NCBI GenBank assembly: GCA_030141605.1
Contig: JAQGDQ010002376.1
Span: 416,422 to 480,421 of the forward strand
Direction: 5' to 3'
DNA length: 64,000 nt
DNA from: Tubiluchus corallicola
Lineage: Eukaryota > Priapulida > Priapulimorpha > Priapulimorphida > Tubiluchidae
This document shows positions 12,845-27,800 of the stretch, one piece after another (position 1 is the stretch's first letter; every line of letters begins with the position of its first letter). Position numbers and translations under genes: made by a program. The notes beneath the pieces were generated by a model. The model ran no database searches. It was not told the DNA's origin and saw only the letters and a list, made by a program, of their open reading frames with translations.

Positions 12845-15800
12845 ATGAGTGGTTATTTTGGGGACTTAAGTCCTACTCAATCTGAAACTTTAGCGGAGGT
12901 ATTCGTTCAATTTTTCTTTTTCAGTGCACGATTATTAATTTACACCGCCAGGTAGATACTATCAGTTATTATTTTACACCGCCAGGTGTTTGTAAATTAT
13001 GTAGCTATCGCGCGGACGCTACAATATTGTCAATAATTATGTTTTAGGCTACAGTTCTATGTGGTATTGGTGCTAACACCTAGTAATAGCGGTTTATGGG
13101 ATGTGTGTGTGTTTCACATTATACAATTCGTCATTTGGTTCGCCAAGTAGCTGAAAATATAATTTATTTTAAAATGTTCCGTAAAACATTAACTAATTTA
13201 AGAAATTAATTAAAATGCCAAAAATAAGCTACTGTCTAGCAGTATATAAGAAAGTCTGACCTTGGTAGAGAGGTGTGGGCAATATGATTGTCAACACGTA
13301 AAACACTTTTTAGAGAATTTGCATTTAAACTTGAAATTCGCTAATATAGAAAGTGTCGTCTAATTTGTCAATCATTATGTCAATCATTTTCGTTGACTGT
13401 CCAATCAGCGTGCAAGTTATTTCACGCACCTGCAGAGCTTAATTAACGCAGGTACGTTCAGGACATTTAACCACAGCACTGTCTAACACTGTTATGAAAA
13501 ATGCTCAACTTTTCATTAAGTGGGAGAAATATTGGCCTGGTTCTAAGTGTTATTATTGTCAATTGAAATTGCAAGTGAATTAGTGGAAATATATAGTCTA
13601 GTTTCATTTATAGGAAGAAATGCACAACGCTTACGTCTGTGAGTTGTTGATTAAATCATTTTGCAATGAAGAAAATATGCAGTTTAGTTTAGTTTATGGC
13701 TTTGCAAGTTAGATAAAAACAACTATTTGATTAACTATAAATAAAGGCAAAACAAAATGTTCTCTTTTCTGGCCAGTTTTTATAAACCTCAATGAGATCG
13801 TCACACTCAAAATTAATTTAAATGTGGTCAAAACCTATATTATACATCAATGTAATATTAGTTAATTTTACGCTATTTTTCTGGTTGTAATCATGGTTAA
13901 AAGATGCCATTGGGACTCATGTAACTCGGACATTCAATATAAGGGTCGTCGATGGAATGGAATAATCAAATTTATTCTATTTCTGTAGCCTAACAAACGG
14001 AAAAATACAAAAACTGAATAAATCTTGCAGATGAGCACATGATCAGTTAATATAGAAAAATACATCGCAGGCATGATGGTATTCAAAGGCAAGAGAGACT
14101 TTTAATATTTTTGTTGCTCATTTATTTTAAAGCCATGCTAGCTGGCTTAGTCTCTTTATTATACTTATGTCTCTGTGTTTTGTAGTGCTTTAGAACTTCG
14201 TCTCTACATTCTGTTTAAATTTAAAAGTCATTTCCTTGGCTACTTGAAGTGTTAATTTTGTGTTAAAATAGCTGCTGCTTTGCAAATTTGTGTTTATGAA
14301 AAAGAGCAATCAGTTTATCTGCTGATTAGACATTAGTTGTGACTGTCACGTTGTTCAGGTCAGTTTAGTTTAGTTTAGACAGTTGTTATCCAGCGTGAGC
14401 TGTTTTTCCAAATGCCGCTGAGCGTGCTTACGTTACAGCGGAGGCAGAGCGATAGACCAATATGTTTGACGTCAATTGTGAAGGTGTACCGATTGTCCTA
14501 CTATAGCGAGATGTTGTGAAAATATTTTGCATAGCGAGAAATATAGTAAGTTCTCGCTTAACAACCACTAATTTGGATTAATGTGTTCCAGTAAAAACAC
14601 GAAGTTAGGCAAAACGTCTTTAAATGATGCATATCTTCTATAGAAAGTAATGTAAAAGTGTTGAGATATATTCAATGGAGAAAATTAATGAGGCTTAACT
14701 CAGGTAAGTTAAACGTTTTGAGTTTTATGAGTTTTTGACTTTTCTGAAAATTTTCATAAAGACGCTAGTTGCTATAGCTACAGGTTGTAGGCAGAATTCC
14801 TGTGCATAAAGTTTCACACAGGTGCCTGGAGACGTAACTGTAGGTAAAAATGGTTTTAACATTTGGCAGCGTGTTGGGAAGCAAAAGCAAATAATATTGT
14901 GCTATTGTACTTTACTAGCTGTGTTTTAGAATAAAGATTTAAAAGTTTTAGATTTAAAACTACAAAGTTGATATGATGCACATCTATGACATTATTTGAT
15001 ACTTTTCACCTTCTTTGGCTTTTATGGATTTTTTAGATGCCTCTATTTTTGTGCTCGATTTTCATTTAGTTAGTGTATTTTCTTATCATAACAGCACTTG
15101 CTTATGCCACTGGCATAAATTTGGAGTTTAACCTTTTAGTCTGTGCTGCTGTGTCAACAAATCAGTTGCTATTAATTTGCATTGACATTCTTAATCTTGA
15201 TCGGGAGATACTGATGGTGTCTGAAAGTGCGAAAATCTTGCATGTGATTATGACCAAAGATCAACAAGTTCTTCTTTGACGTTCTTAAGCTGCTAACAGC
15301 CTAAATACATGACACAGGAAGTGGTTTAGAACAATGCATGTGTTTGAATTGTCATTGCAAATATATTTACAAACAGTAGTACCACAGTTGCATAATAGCA
15401 TTATAACTTTTATAATTTTCATTACAGTAGAGATTTTAATAACAAATAATGATGAAAAATTTCCTGAAATGCAAAATATATGCAGGTAAATGATGAGGGA
15501 AATGTGGTTACTAATCGTATGACGAGCATTAGGTGATTCATGTGTCAAATTATCAGTTACTCTAAGAGATAATCAAATCTAAAGCGTAACTTTGTTTTTG
15601 TGTTGGAAAAGCAACATGTTGTGATAAACCAAAAGAATCTTTAAAAAAATACAAAGGTAGCAGCAGTTTTGCCATTTGTACAATCAACATGAAAGTTAAA
15701 ATTGCCCACTATTAAAGGTCTGCACTAGCTTTATGAAGAAGGTGGGAAAACTCGTCAAAAATCAGAGTAGGTGAATATCTGGTATAAGTTAGATGTCCAT

Positions 15801-18800
15801 AATCTAGATACAATCAGTAATCAGCACAGATATATTTTTACACATCACAAGTGCTTCCAAATATGCAATGACTTGACCTTTGTTCTCAGAAAAGCTTTAT
15901 CTGGTGTTAACGTTGAAAGATTGTGGAGTGCAAAAATGCATTACTCTGTAAACTGTAAAATTGTTCACAGGTCGATACAAAGTGGTCTCTAAAGCGTGGT
16001 CATCTTATCGTCACATTTATCTTTGAAAACTACTGGAGGCCACAGTTTACACTGTAGGAGGCTGAAGTTTGCACGAAGTTGGTGCGGACCATTGTGCAGA
16101 GCCCGATTTTTCAATTTTGAGGATTCTCTCAAATAAATGGTTCTTTTTAACGTTATTACGTCGTTGGGTTTTTTTCGTAAATGGATCTCCTTCAACACTG
16201 TTATTAATTTTTTTGTGAAAAACTGATTCCACGGTAACCATAAATGCTTTCTATGATTTTTTTATTGTAGCTATCAAATTTTACGAGAAGTAACTTTTGT
16301 TTTTCCTTTGACACGGAATTAGTTTTTTAGTGGTATAATATTATTGTTATATATCATTGTGGATAACTATGGAAAACACTAGAAATAGACTCTTGTTAGG
16401 GGGGGGGGGGAGTTGAGCAATTAATATTTGTGTTAAAAAACTAAACATGTGCCTACGTATCCAGATAACTGCACAAAGAAAGTATCTGCTTTCACATATA
16501 GGAATGTTCAAAGTATAATAATGTAAACATACATTTTTAGTTTCAGCAATTTAGTCTAAACGTTTCATGCGTGCCGGTATCATTAAGCTTTAATTTGTGT
16601 TTTTCTGAGATCTTGAATAGGAGGCTTGATTTTCCACTAAAGCCCCAGTTTTCCAAGTTTCTTCAGTTACGTATGGGCTACTCTAAACTTAACTATACCA
16701 TCTTCATAAAATTGGAGGCGCTAATTCTTCACTCTGTGAGTGTGGTTTAGTGAATTCTAGCTTTAGTGAACATTTTTTGTCCGAGTGTGTGCTTTATTCT
16801 AATCAAAGGGATATACTGTTATACAACATTGCCAGGCATACTGGCTTGTCTAATTTCAAGCTAGTAGATATATTGTCAGATATAGAAGATGCTGACCCAA
16901 GAGATTTTGATTTTGAAGCGATAATTGAAGGTCTTGTTTTATAGACAGCACTGAACGTTTAAGCAAACGGACACCATTTCAGTGTTAGAGTCACATTGCC
17001 ATGTACTCCTTTTTCAGTTTTTGTGAGGAAATTTTCCCTTTTGATAAATAGCTCCTATTGTGTTGATTGAAACATCTGCGTGAACATTTCGTCCACAGAT
17101 TTTGATGTGGAGAAAAAGCTTTATATAAGAAGCTACCTGTTATTCTTTTTTCAGTTTAAAACTCAAGTAAGGGATATAGCAAGGCCAGAATGGGATGACT
17201 ACTATTACCTTCGATGGCTGAGAGGTATGCTAATAATTAACGAATACCAATAATAGATGACATCACTTTTATTAGTTTCACATCCTGAGTTTAAAATTAA
17301 AATAAACTTTGTTTTATACAAATCGTGGTTGAAGAATCCTTAGAAGAATTAGTTAGAATATGTATAAATGAAAAAGTTATTTCTCCCATTGACCATCATT
17401 TTGCTACCTTATGAAAGTTTGTGATTTGACTGGCAGTGGTTTTGTCTATTATGACTGACACGTTACCCGCTAACTAATATCGATAATTAGGTTTTAGTGA
17501 AACTGATGTACCTTTGCTATATTCAGGTATCTATTTGACGAAAATGACTGACGAAATGACATCAAAAAATGTTGTCCATAATTTGTCCATTGATCCCTTT
17601 AGTTGTAAAAAACTCATTTAATTATCATTAAATCCACTTCAAAATTTCTATTTCAGCACGAGACTTTGAACTGAAGAAATCGGAGTTGATGCTTAGAAAT
17701 GTAAGAATTCCACTTTTTAATATGGTGTCTGAAGATTGTAATGACACACATTTAATTCTTAATGATAGGTAGATAAAACCACCCTAAAAGCAGCCAAGGT
17801 TTTAATAATTATATACACGATGTACCTGCTTAGTTTATATTATCTTATAGAAATGTAAACATGTTTCAAAGGTTTTGGACCTACAACCAAAGATTAAGAT
17901 TAAAATTGTTTATTTATCAGCTTTAAGTTTGACAGTGCATAATAAACAAAACAGTAATTTTGACAATTTTACATACTAATCAGTATTTGCTAGTAGCTTA
18001 CTTCATGTTAAAATTAAAGTTAATCATATGGAGAAAGGGTGGTGAACAACCACACAGTCAACTAAGTCAGCCACCCCAAAGTCGGCCTTATTTTGTAATG
18101 TACTGGTAATATGGTGTATGAAATGGCATTTCATAATATTGTTTATGTGTTTGTAACAATAGAAAATTGCACTACCATTAGTAGCTTTGTGATATACATT
18201 AACAACACACAGTATGCATTATCTGTCTAACTTATATGTAATAAACATTCAGCTTTCCTTTGTAGGATGTCATTTGGCGAAAGCAGATTAATGCTGACAA
18301 ACTATTGGAAGAATACAAAGTTCCAGAGGTACTGATCTTTGGGCATTGATAAATATCTTACATAATTTTCATATCATTTCTCTTGCTAACTGCAAAGACT
18401 GGGCCTTAATGCAGCATTACTGTGTGTGTAAGAAAAATGTATTATGGTCTGTGAATAGAAATTCTAATTTTTTTAAAATGTTGTTTTCTAGATAAACAGT
18501 CATTAAGGGTGCTGTGTTACTCTGAGTGGTTTAACGTTTGTTCCTTAAATTTATTAAAGTTATCCGTGTATTACTTGATCGTTAATGATTGATAGTACCA
18601 TAAGTATTATGACATAGCTTTCCATTTACTCTTCCACGTGTTATACATTACTATTTACAATGTTGCAATAATTGCTAAGCTTTACATCAAGTGGACTTAG
18701 GGGATTAGCTATCGCTGCTTGTGTTTTCTCAGGTACAAAACATAAATTAGGACATAGAGGATAATGCAAATGCCAAGCTCGCTTAACACCCAAATTTTTA

Positions 18801-21800
18801 GCAAAACAAAATATCCGTATTTGCATAGACACATATGTATCAATCAACTCATTAGAATATCGGATTCGCTATTATGCCAACTTTTTTTTAGTCCCAAATA
18901 AGGTGTAAAGATTTCTGAACGTATATGTTTCTGCTCAATAAATAACGGTATAATGCTTCTGAATTACCAGTAAACTATGACCAGTCAGCAACGTCATCCG
19001 TATTTCGATAACGGACATGTGCAAATGCAACCCAAGTCGAGCTGATGCTCATATGCTGGCAACTTGAAGTGTAGGGCAAATAACCATGAATAGTTTTGCT
19101 TTGAGTTGACAAGCAACCATTAAATGTGCAGCATTTTGCTGAGGAATTAGTATTTCTTTTGCTAAAGATCTAAGAGAACAAAAAAAAGTTGCTGCTTGAA
19201 AAGTTACTCCACTTTTCATTTTACTATAAGTTTAAGTTACAACACGATCACATTCTACTGTGAGTTGATTGCTTGTACAGTAGTGATGTGTCATGTGAGC
19301 AAGTTGCTTACGACTGTTCCTGCTTTCCGTAATAAAATTTCTCATAACAAAATGGAGTGCCCATTCTTATGGTCTGCAGCAGCTACAAAATCAGAAGTGA
19401 CAATCTCAATATTAATTTGCTGCCACACAAGTGAAGTTCAGTGGATAAGATGTCACTTAAGCGACAAAATCTTTAACTTGTGAAAAAAGCGTAAAAGTTA
19501 TTATATGAGTAGTTTAAATTTTGGGCTTTCTATTCGAAAGTATACCTGTGTCTAGTCAGATGCCATCACACGTAAATTCTTACCAAATTTATGAGGGATA
19601 ATGGGATTACGTTATATGTGCCAAGGCGATCTTTGCAGATATCCTAACATGCGCAATTATAAAATTATCGGTTCCAGCTGTCAGTCCTTCTGTCTCCATT
19701 TTTTCTTGGCTCTGGAGTAATGTTGGAAGTTGATACTTTGCACAGTGGTAGGGCAAGGTTCAAGCTTAGAGCTTGTAGATTTTGGGGTCATGTGGCACAA
19801 ATATGAATTTTTTTACTCTTCACATTTATCGATGTTCTACAATATTACCTATCACCCAGGTATATTTGATATATAAATTTTAGTGACATCAAAATTGATT
19901 TATGATTCATTAGCAACGCAGTCAGTAAAATATATTAAGCCCTTACAATGGTGTCTACGTTTCTTCACAGTCATTACTATAATGTCTTTTGGATTAATAT
20001 TACAATCCAATGCAGAAGATACATTTTAGTTAAAATAAATTTTGAATCTGGATCTAGATTTAACGTGAAATATATTATGATTATGATACCATATTGTGAT
20101 AGTGGCTGTACAGAGGTTTAGTACATTTTAAGTGGAGGCCACTATACATGTCAATTGCAGTACCTAGCCTCGACGTACATTGATTTCATCGGGCAACTAT
20201 GCCTATGTACTGAGACTCCAGCTAAAGATGCTGTTGTCTTAAATTTTGTAAAACGAATGTATTTGACAATTATTTTGCATTTCAATCACGAATGATGTCA
20301 ATTCTCAACTTGTGTGTAGTTTCTGGAAAGCCTTGTTATATTTCTTGTGATAGGACATAGGAAACTAGAACTAATTTTTCCATTTAATTTGTCACTACAG
20401 TATAGTATAATATGATTATCAATGTAACATAGGGTAGCACCTGATTATTGTTTTAAGCTGTGTGCATAGGCTAGTGATAAATCCATTTTTCAAGTATTTT
20501 TCTAAGTTGTGGGTACAAGGCTACAAGCACTTCGTTTGCTGAATAAACTGTCATGTAAACAGTTTGGAATTTTAATATAAGAAAGTCGGATTGATTTCTT
20601 GATACAAAAATTAATGATTTCTGCAGGTTTTGCTAAAATACTCTCCAAAAGGAATATGCGGAGAAGATAGGGAAGGCCATCCTGTCATGTACTATTATTT
20701 TGATCTGGATCTAAAAGGTAAACGCAGGCATGTCCATTAGTTAATTGCATTGCTTTGTACTATTTTAATAGCTGCACAAATAAAGATGCATTAGCTGAAA
20801 GCTTGAGCTCAGTCTTGAAGTCCTGTTCGAATTCTTTCTTTGGCATAGAGGAGTATGCCATAACTATTGTCATAATTAAGGATAACTGTCTCGGTCTAAA
20901 TATGAGTTAATCCAATTATACAGTGTTGTGTTGTGCTATTACTGATTGGATTGATTTTTTTCCTACTGCTGCTGAGTAAATTGTGATTTTGGGGTTTGTG
21001 TGTGCATGCGTGAATGAATGAATGAATGAGTGAATGAATGAACTAAAACTTGTTACTAGTTAAATTACTTTTAATATTTTAAGGTTTTTGAATGACTGAA
21101 TTTATAAAGGAATTGAAATTTGTTATTGATCAAAGTATGTTTATGCTAGTACTGGATAATATGTGAAAAGTGACATAATATTATAATGTGTTTTGCATGA
21201 AATATACAGTCTGCTATAAGGAATCATTCTATATTTTAGTGGATGCATTATATCAATTAGTTCATAATTTTGCATTTATCTTAGGCATGGTACACTCTGC
21301 TACTAGAAATGATGCACTAAAGTCCATGGCTCATGAACTTGAAAAAATGTACAAAGCCATGGAAGCGCAATCAAAAAAGGTAGGTGTATATATGTTGGAA
21401 TGAAAACATTTTGTAAAAAAATTCCCTGCAACATGTTGTATTTTTGTTTATACCTGCTAAGTAACCTCTTACTGAATATTCTAAACCATGTATAAGTCAG
21501 TTCTTTACCTTAATATGCCAAATGTTTTGTTTTTAAGAGTGTTAAGTATCAATAAGTGTTTTAAACATAATTAATATAATTGCTCACATATAAATTTTTA
21601 TTGATAAAATTACTGTCAGTATGTGGAATATCTGAAATGACATTTGCCAACTACTTACTTTCGTTATTGCAAAGTCATACGTAACCTGTATCATATTCTT
21701 TGTTATATTTTTTTCTTAGCACGATAAGAAAATAGAGGGCATTACAGTTGTGTTTGACCTAGAGAATCTTGCCCTGAAACATGTTACATACAAGCCTGGT

Positions 21801-24800
21801 ATGTATGATGTCTGAGGTAGATGAGTGCAAAAAGTTCTGTGTATGTGGTCATTCTATTGATGTACAATCAGTGATCATCGTTTATTATAAGGGTGGGAAT
21901 TTCGAATAATTTATTCTTCGAAGATTCGAGGAAAACATTTTTGAATAATCGAATGTTCGCCCCTGAGATATTTGACCTCGGTAGTCCACTCATGGAAATA
22001 GACAAACGCAAAATACAGGGCAGCAGTTACTGTACCACTGTAGATGTTAACAGATGAACTGATATGATAAATTATGCATACCACACTCTTATCTGGATTG
22101 AACTGTGGTGTTAATTACTGCAATATCACTGCATTACTTAGGGCTGTACATGATTGAATATAGGGCTTGTTGATTTTTTAATAACTTGTTTTTGCATAAT
22201 AAACATTTTACTGTGTTTGAATGGGACTTTTTCGAAATGTTCCCATACCGAGTTCTGCTGTTTGTTGTCATATGGACAATTAAATATATATCCAACTTCC
22301 CAGTGAATTAGTATTGCCCAGGCAATGAGCTGACATTGGTGTAATTGTTTTTCGGCTGTATGGGAGCAAAGACAGCAGATTCTTTTCATCGGGACAATGA
22401 TGTTCGCTTAGTGCCAAGGTTTTTGTCTCCGCAAATGTGTGGGTGGTATTCAATATGTGGTCAATGCAGTGTGTAGCAGAATTGGATAGTATTTTATTTG
22501 AAGCTTCAAATTATCGTTATTTGTGTACACCCCTAGTTTATTATTCGTTCAAAACAAGCTCTGAGAAGTGGTTACAGTCCCATTGACTACAGGTTGATAC
22601 TCGAGGTATATTCATGGCTTTCAGAAGCTACTTACTGCCGACAACTGAATTTAGAAATGACAATGTCTTAGATATTGCCCTGTATCAATCTTTAAAAAAC
22701 CTGAACACTAATTTATTTACATATGATTAACGTTTTTCTTCGTGTAGGTATAGATATGTGCCTAGATTTACTGCGGATGATGGAGGATCATTATCCAGAG
22801 ACTTTGTACAAACTAAATGTTGTAAATGGTAAGTGTAGCTACCTGACTCTAACCATAGATATTAAACACATTGTGTTTTGTACTTAATTTGTAGTGTAAG
22901 TTTTGTCTTTGCTTTTACATATCATCGTATAACGTGTTTTCTAAACTAGTAAAGTAATACTCGATTTACACCATTTAGAAAATTAGTTTGTACCTAGACT
23001 TATTGTTCTGAATTAGTTTATACCTAGACCTATTGTTCTGAACTAGTCTGTACCTAGACCTATTGTTCTGAATTAATCTGTACCTAGACCTATTGCTCTG
23101 AATTAATCTGTACTTAGATCTATTGTTCTGAATTAATCTGTACTTAGACCTGTTGTTCTGAATTAATCTGTACCTAGACCTATTGTTTTGAATTAATCTG
23201 TACCTAGACCTATTATTCTGAATTGGTCTGTACTTAGACCTATTGTTCTGAATTAGTCTGTACCTAGGCCTATTGTTCTGAATTAGTCTGTACTTAGACC
23301 TATTGTTCTGAATTAGTCTGTACTTAGACCTATTGTTCTGAATTAGTCTGTACTTAGACCTATTGTTCTGAATTGGTCTGTACTTGGACCTATTGTTCTG
23401 AATTAGTCTGTACCTAGGCCTATTGTTCTGAATTAGTCTGTACTTAGACCTATTGTTCTGAATTAGTCAGTACTTAGACCTATTGTTCTGAATTAGTCTG
23501 TGTCTAGACCTATTGTTCAGAATTAGCCTGTGCCTAAACCTATTGTTCTGAATTAGTCTGTGCCTAGACCTATTGCAGTTAAATGGTAAAGTTACAGATC
23601 TGGCTATTTTCTGCATTGTTTTTGTTTAATAACTGTAAACAGGGATCATGAGACAATTCTCTTTACACTATCTAATTTTGAATTAGTGTAGTTGCTGGAC
23701 TAGAATGAGTAGTGTAAATAAAAATTTTCACGAAGTACTATTTTGTTTTACAGCACCAAAGATTTTTCCTATTGCCTATGCTATTGTGAAGCCATTTCTA
23801 ACACAGCACACACGAAATAAAATTCGAATACATAGCGGTAAGAAGTCTATAAATATGTAACAGAGGCTGGAAGATAATTTTGACTATATGATTGTTTAAA
23901 GTGTAAATATGAAATATGTAATTAATGTAATTACTGTATAAAGCTTTATTTAGTTAATTTGACTGGAGAGCAAACTGCTATTACAATTTGTGCAGAATAA
24001 TAAAATAAGTTTAATTTCAAAGACTTATATGTTTTTTGGATTTCCTTAATTTTAACTAAAGAAGTCATTTTTTCAGATTAGATTACAAACTAATTGCTGA
24101 GAGAATCAGTCATTAATGTTAAGATGCTTAATCATTTCGTGTAATAGAAAATTATTTAAAAATTCTGAAAATTAGGCATGCTCACTAATTGTGGCCAAAC
24201 ATTTTGTGTGTTTGGCTTGTGGCAGATGACAGTTGGTTGTTCTTTAACAAGACAGTGCTGTTGGTTAGTCAGCTCCAACATAGCAGTTTTAGTTGATGAA
24301 ATCAAGTTATTGTTAAACTCATACAGTCTTACCTCATTATAATGCCAACCTCGCTTAATGCTCATATTTTCAGCAAAACAAAATGTCTATATTTGTGCAG
24401 ATGTAAGTATTAATACACCTTGTTATAATGCCAAATTCACTTAATGCCAACTTTTTTGCAGTCCCAAATTGGGCAGTAAGAGGAGGTTTGATTATATTAT
24501 GGAACACTTTAATTTTTCAGATAACTGGCAACAGCTAATACTTGATGATATAGCAATGGAAGAGGTTCCAGTGTTCTTTGGTGGTCAGAACAGAGGTCCA
24601 GATGGTGATCCCAAGTGTTCTCATCTTGTATGCAGCACTTGTTTGTTTGTTTATTTTTCTTCTTTAAATTAAAGATCACAGTCAAACCTTAACAGCCTGG
24701 TCTTCATTAATATTTGTTGCCGTAACTTAAATGCAACGGTGGGTGGCTGCAGTATATTGTATCATATTCTGTACTGGACTGCAACGTTATAGACAAAAGT

Positions 24801-27800
24801 TTGGAGTACTTTTTGTTAACTCTAGATTGCCTGTAATTTAGAGAGAGAAAATGTCTATGTTTTGCAAGTTACTCTTAACAGTACAAAGAAGAGATTTCTT
24901 ACTAGCCAGTATGTCCCACGTAAACAGATAATTTGCATGCTATCATATTTTGTACTGGACAGCAACGGTCTAGACAAAAATTTGGAGTAGTTTTTGTTAA
25001 CTCTAAATTTTTATTATTAAAAAAAAGAGAAAATGTCTCTATGTTTCTTAATAGCACCAAAAGAGAACAACTGCTGCTGAGAGATTCCATGTAATCAAAG
25101 AATTTACCCTCCATTTGTGGGATATACTAGTTATTCTCAGTGCTGTTAAAGAGTGTAAAAATTCTTGTTGCTGTTTAATGTGAATATGAATGATCAAGTC
25201 CGATCCGCCGGCAGGTTGATAATGTTAGTATAATATAATGTATGCAGATTAGTGAGAATATTTTGACTATGAGAAACCAATATGTCATTCAAGAGCTGAA
25301 CATAATTGCACATTTGTTTGTTGATAATTATTTAAGAATAAATTTGCATTTTGGGTGCCTTGTGGTTTTGCTCAGTGTTCTGATTGGCTGTATTAGAGGT
25401 TTCATTTTGATGAATTTGTTCATCAGTGAATTCAGTTAATGAAACCGTTAAGTCAAGGTTGCTTTTCGTTGATATGTTTACCGTATATACTCGCATATAA
25501 GCCTACATCGCATATAAGCCGACCCCCTAACACTGCTTTAAAATGGCCAGTTTTTGCAAAAACCCGTATATAAGCCGACCATCAACTTGTCTAATTTGAC
25601 TCCATACCCAATCAACAAAATTCATCCCTTTTTGTCACATTTTGTTACATTTTCTTTTTTCTCCAGGCATGGTGTATTGCACAAATAATTTTACAACTAA
25701 AATTATCAAAATTCAGCACACTTTTAAATTCTGTGGCCGCGTGCTCACGTTTGCCTCATTGGTTTGCTGTTCCTCTATAAGCCACGTGACCCTCGTCTCC
25801 CCACGCGCTGCCTACCAATTGGCTGATGACGTCGGCTTGGTTACGGCTCGCAACTGGTGACACACAGTGGTGTATTGCTAAATAAAAAGTAGGTGGACGG
25901 CTAGTCTCAAGACTTACCATTTTACATTCACAAATTTGAAAGAAATTGACATTATTTAAAACCGTTTTTTGAAAAAATGAAAACAAGTAGATTTAATATT
26001 AAACCTGTATACATTTTTAATGTTTTTTATCTAATGAATACAAAAAGCAGACATTTATTGAATTGTGAATTTTTTCTAAAAAAAAAAGTGGGTGGACGGC
26101 GATCCCCCACGATCCCCCTCCAATACACCACTGGTGACACACAACCAAATAAAGAGTCAGATAGCGATGAAAATGTGTGGCTGGAAAATTGGCATTAGTG
26201 TCTGTCCTTGTGTTCATTTTGTTTCATGTGCATATAAGCCGACCCCCTGATTTCAGTATTGTATTTTACAGTTCTAAATTCGGCTTATATGCGAGTATAT
26301 ACGGTATGTTTCGCTTTTTATTTGTCAAAACAGTTAAATCATTTCAACTGCAAGGTTTGTTTTACTTAATAATTTGTATACTTTTCAATTAATTTTTCAT
26401 ATACACTAAGTGCCTTATTAATTGTGGTGTTTCTTTTGCAATATTTCAGATTTGTTATGGAGGGGAAATCCCAAAAAGCTATTACCTTCAAAACAACAAA
26501 GAAGCTATAGATAAGACTAAGATGGACATGGCTGTTGTGAACAAGAGGGCAAATTTTTATGTTGAACATCATGTAGGAAAGGCAGGGTCCATAATCAGGT
26601 AATGAATGACGGACTTTAAGTAGATTTCTGATTTTCTAGTAAAACAGCAAATCGTGTTTTCAAATAAAATTGAAAGAGCCCTGTTGACAAAAAGAATGTC
26701 CGAAATAAGGAAGGTGTCATTGTAGATTTTTATACTCATCCTTCCCATTATTTAAAGAATTTATGCATATTATCAGCCATAGTGACAAAATTTCTGCAGA
26801 GTAAAGTGGTCTTTTCTTTCTACCAATTAGCAATCTGTTCTAGTCCTATATTTCCACATTTCTCTATGTCATGTTATGTCTGCAAACAAAAACTCTCAAA
26901 TATATGCATTTTTGTACCCAAATTAAGTTAAATTGCTTGGAGAAGTATTCTGAGAAAATTTTGTCTGCAAAAATATAACAGTGTTGTACTGTTTGACTAA
27001 TAATATTTTATATTTTGTCCTGACATGTAGGTAAGTTTATAATCAAGGGCGGATACTGGCTTTTGAAAAATGGTGGGCCCAACAAAAGGCAGTTAATGGG
27101 TCTGGGGAAGCATTGTAATATTCAGCAATATAGTGGTATACAGTGTACATGGTGTACTTAAATTTCATGTGTTTTGAAAAGTAGAACTCTTGTGATATAG
27201 GATTTTTATAGGTATTAAATTTTAGTAAAGCCACTGCTAGGATTTAGCAAATCGTTCTAATGCTTATAATCCAGAGAAAATATTTATTTGATGTGTTGTA
27301 AGTGCTACTGTGAAAGGGGAGCAGGTTTCTTAGACCCATCCTCTAAATCTGCAACTGATAATCCATAACCTGATCCTGAAAGGTATGGCTAGGTAGTTGC
27401 TAATTGTCTCTAAGCAGCCCTAATCAGAAAACATTATAACTGCAAATGTTAAACATTTGGTGGGTTTTCTGTGTTTTAAATATTTAGTATAACTGATTTG
27501 TTATAATTGTTTAGGTTAACGCTTCTAGTGGACCAAGTCATTTTCTTTAAAAGAGATGCACAGATAGATCTTGTTTTGATGTCTCACCAGCTTTGCTTAT
27601 CACTAGTATATCTGTATTAACAAAAAGCAGGCAACCTTATAGATTTTTTTATAATGCTGTCACACTGATCTGTTTGCAATAATTAAAACTGTCGATGTCT
27701 AAAATAAGCACTGTAAAGTAGCTTTGGTTGAGCCATCGTTCTTCATGGGTATTGGCCATTTATAAACGTCTTTGTTTCCTACTACAAGTTAATTTTGGTT

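Noticed and set aside
22981-23575. Regular repeat suggesting a CRISPR array
   Set aside because: Units abut with no unique spacers, the genome is eukaryotic, and no cas genes are present. It is a minisatellite.
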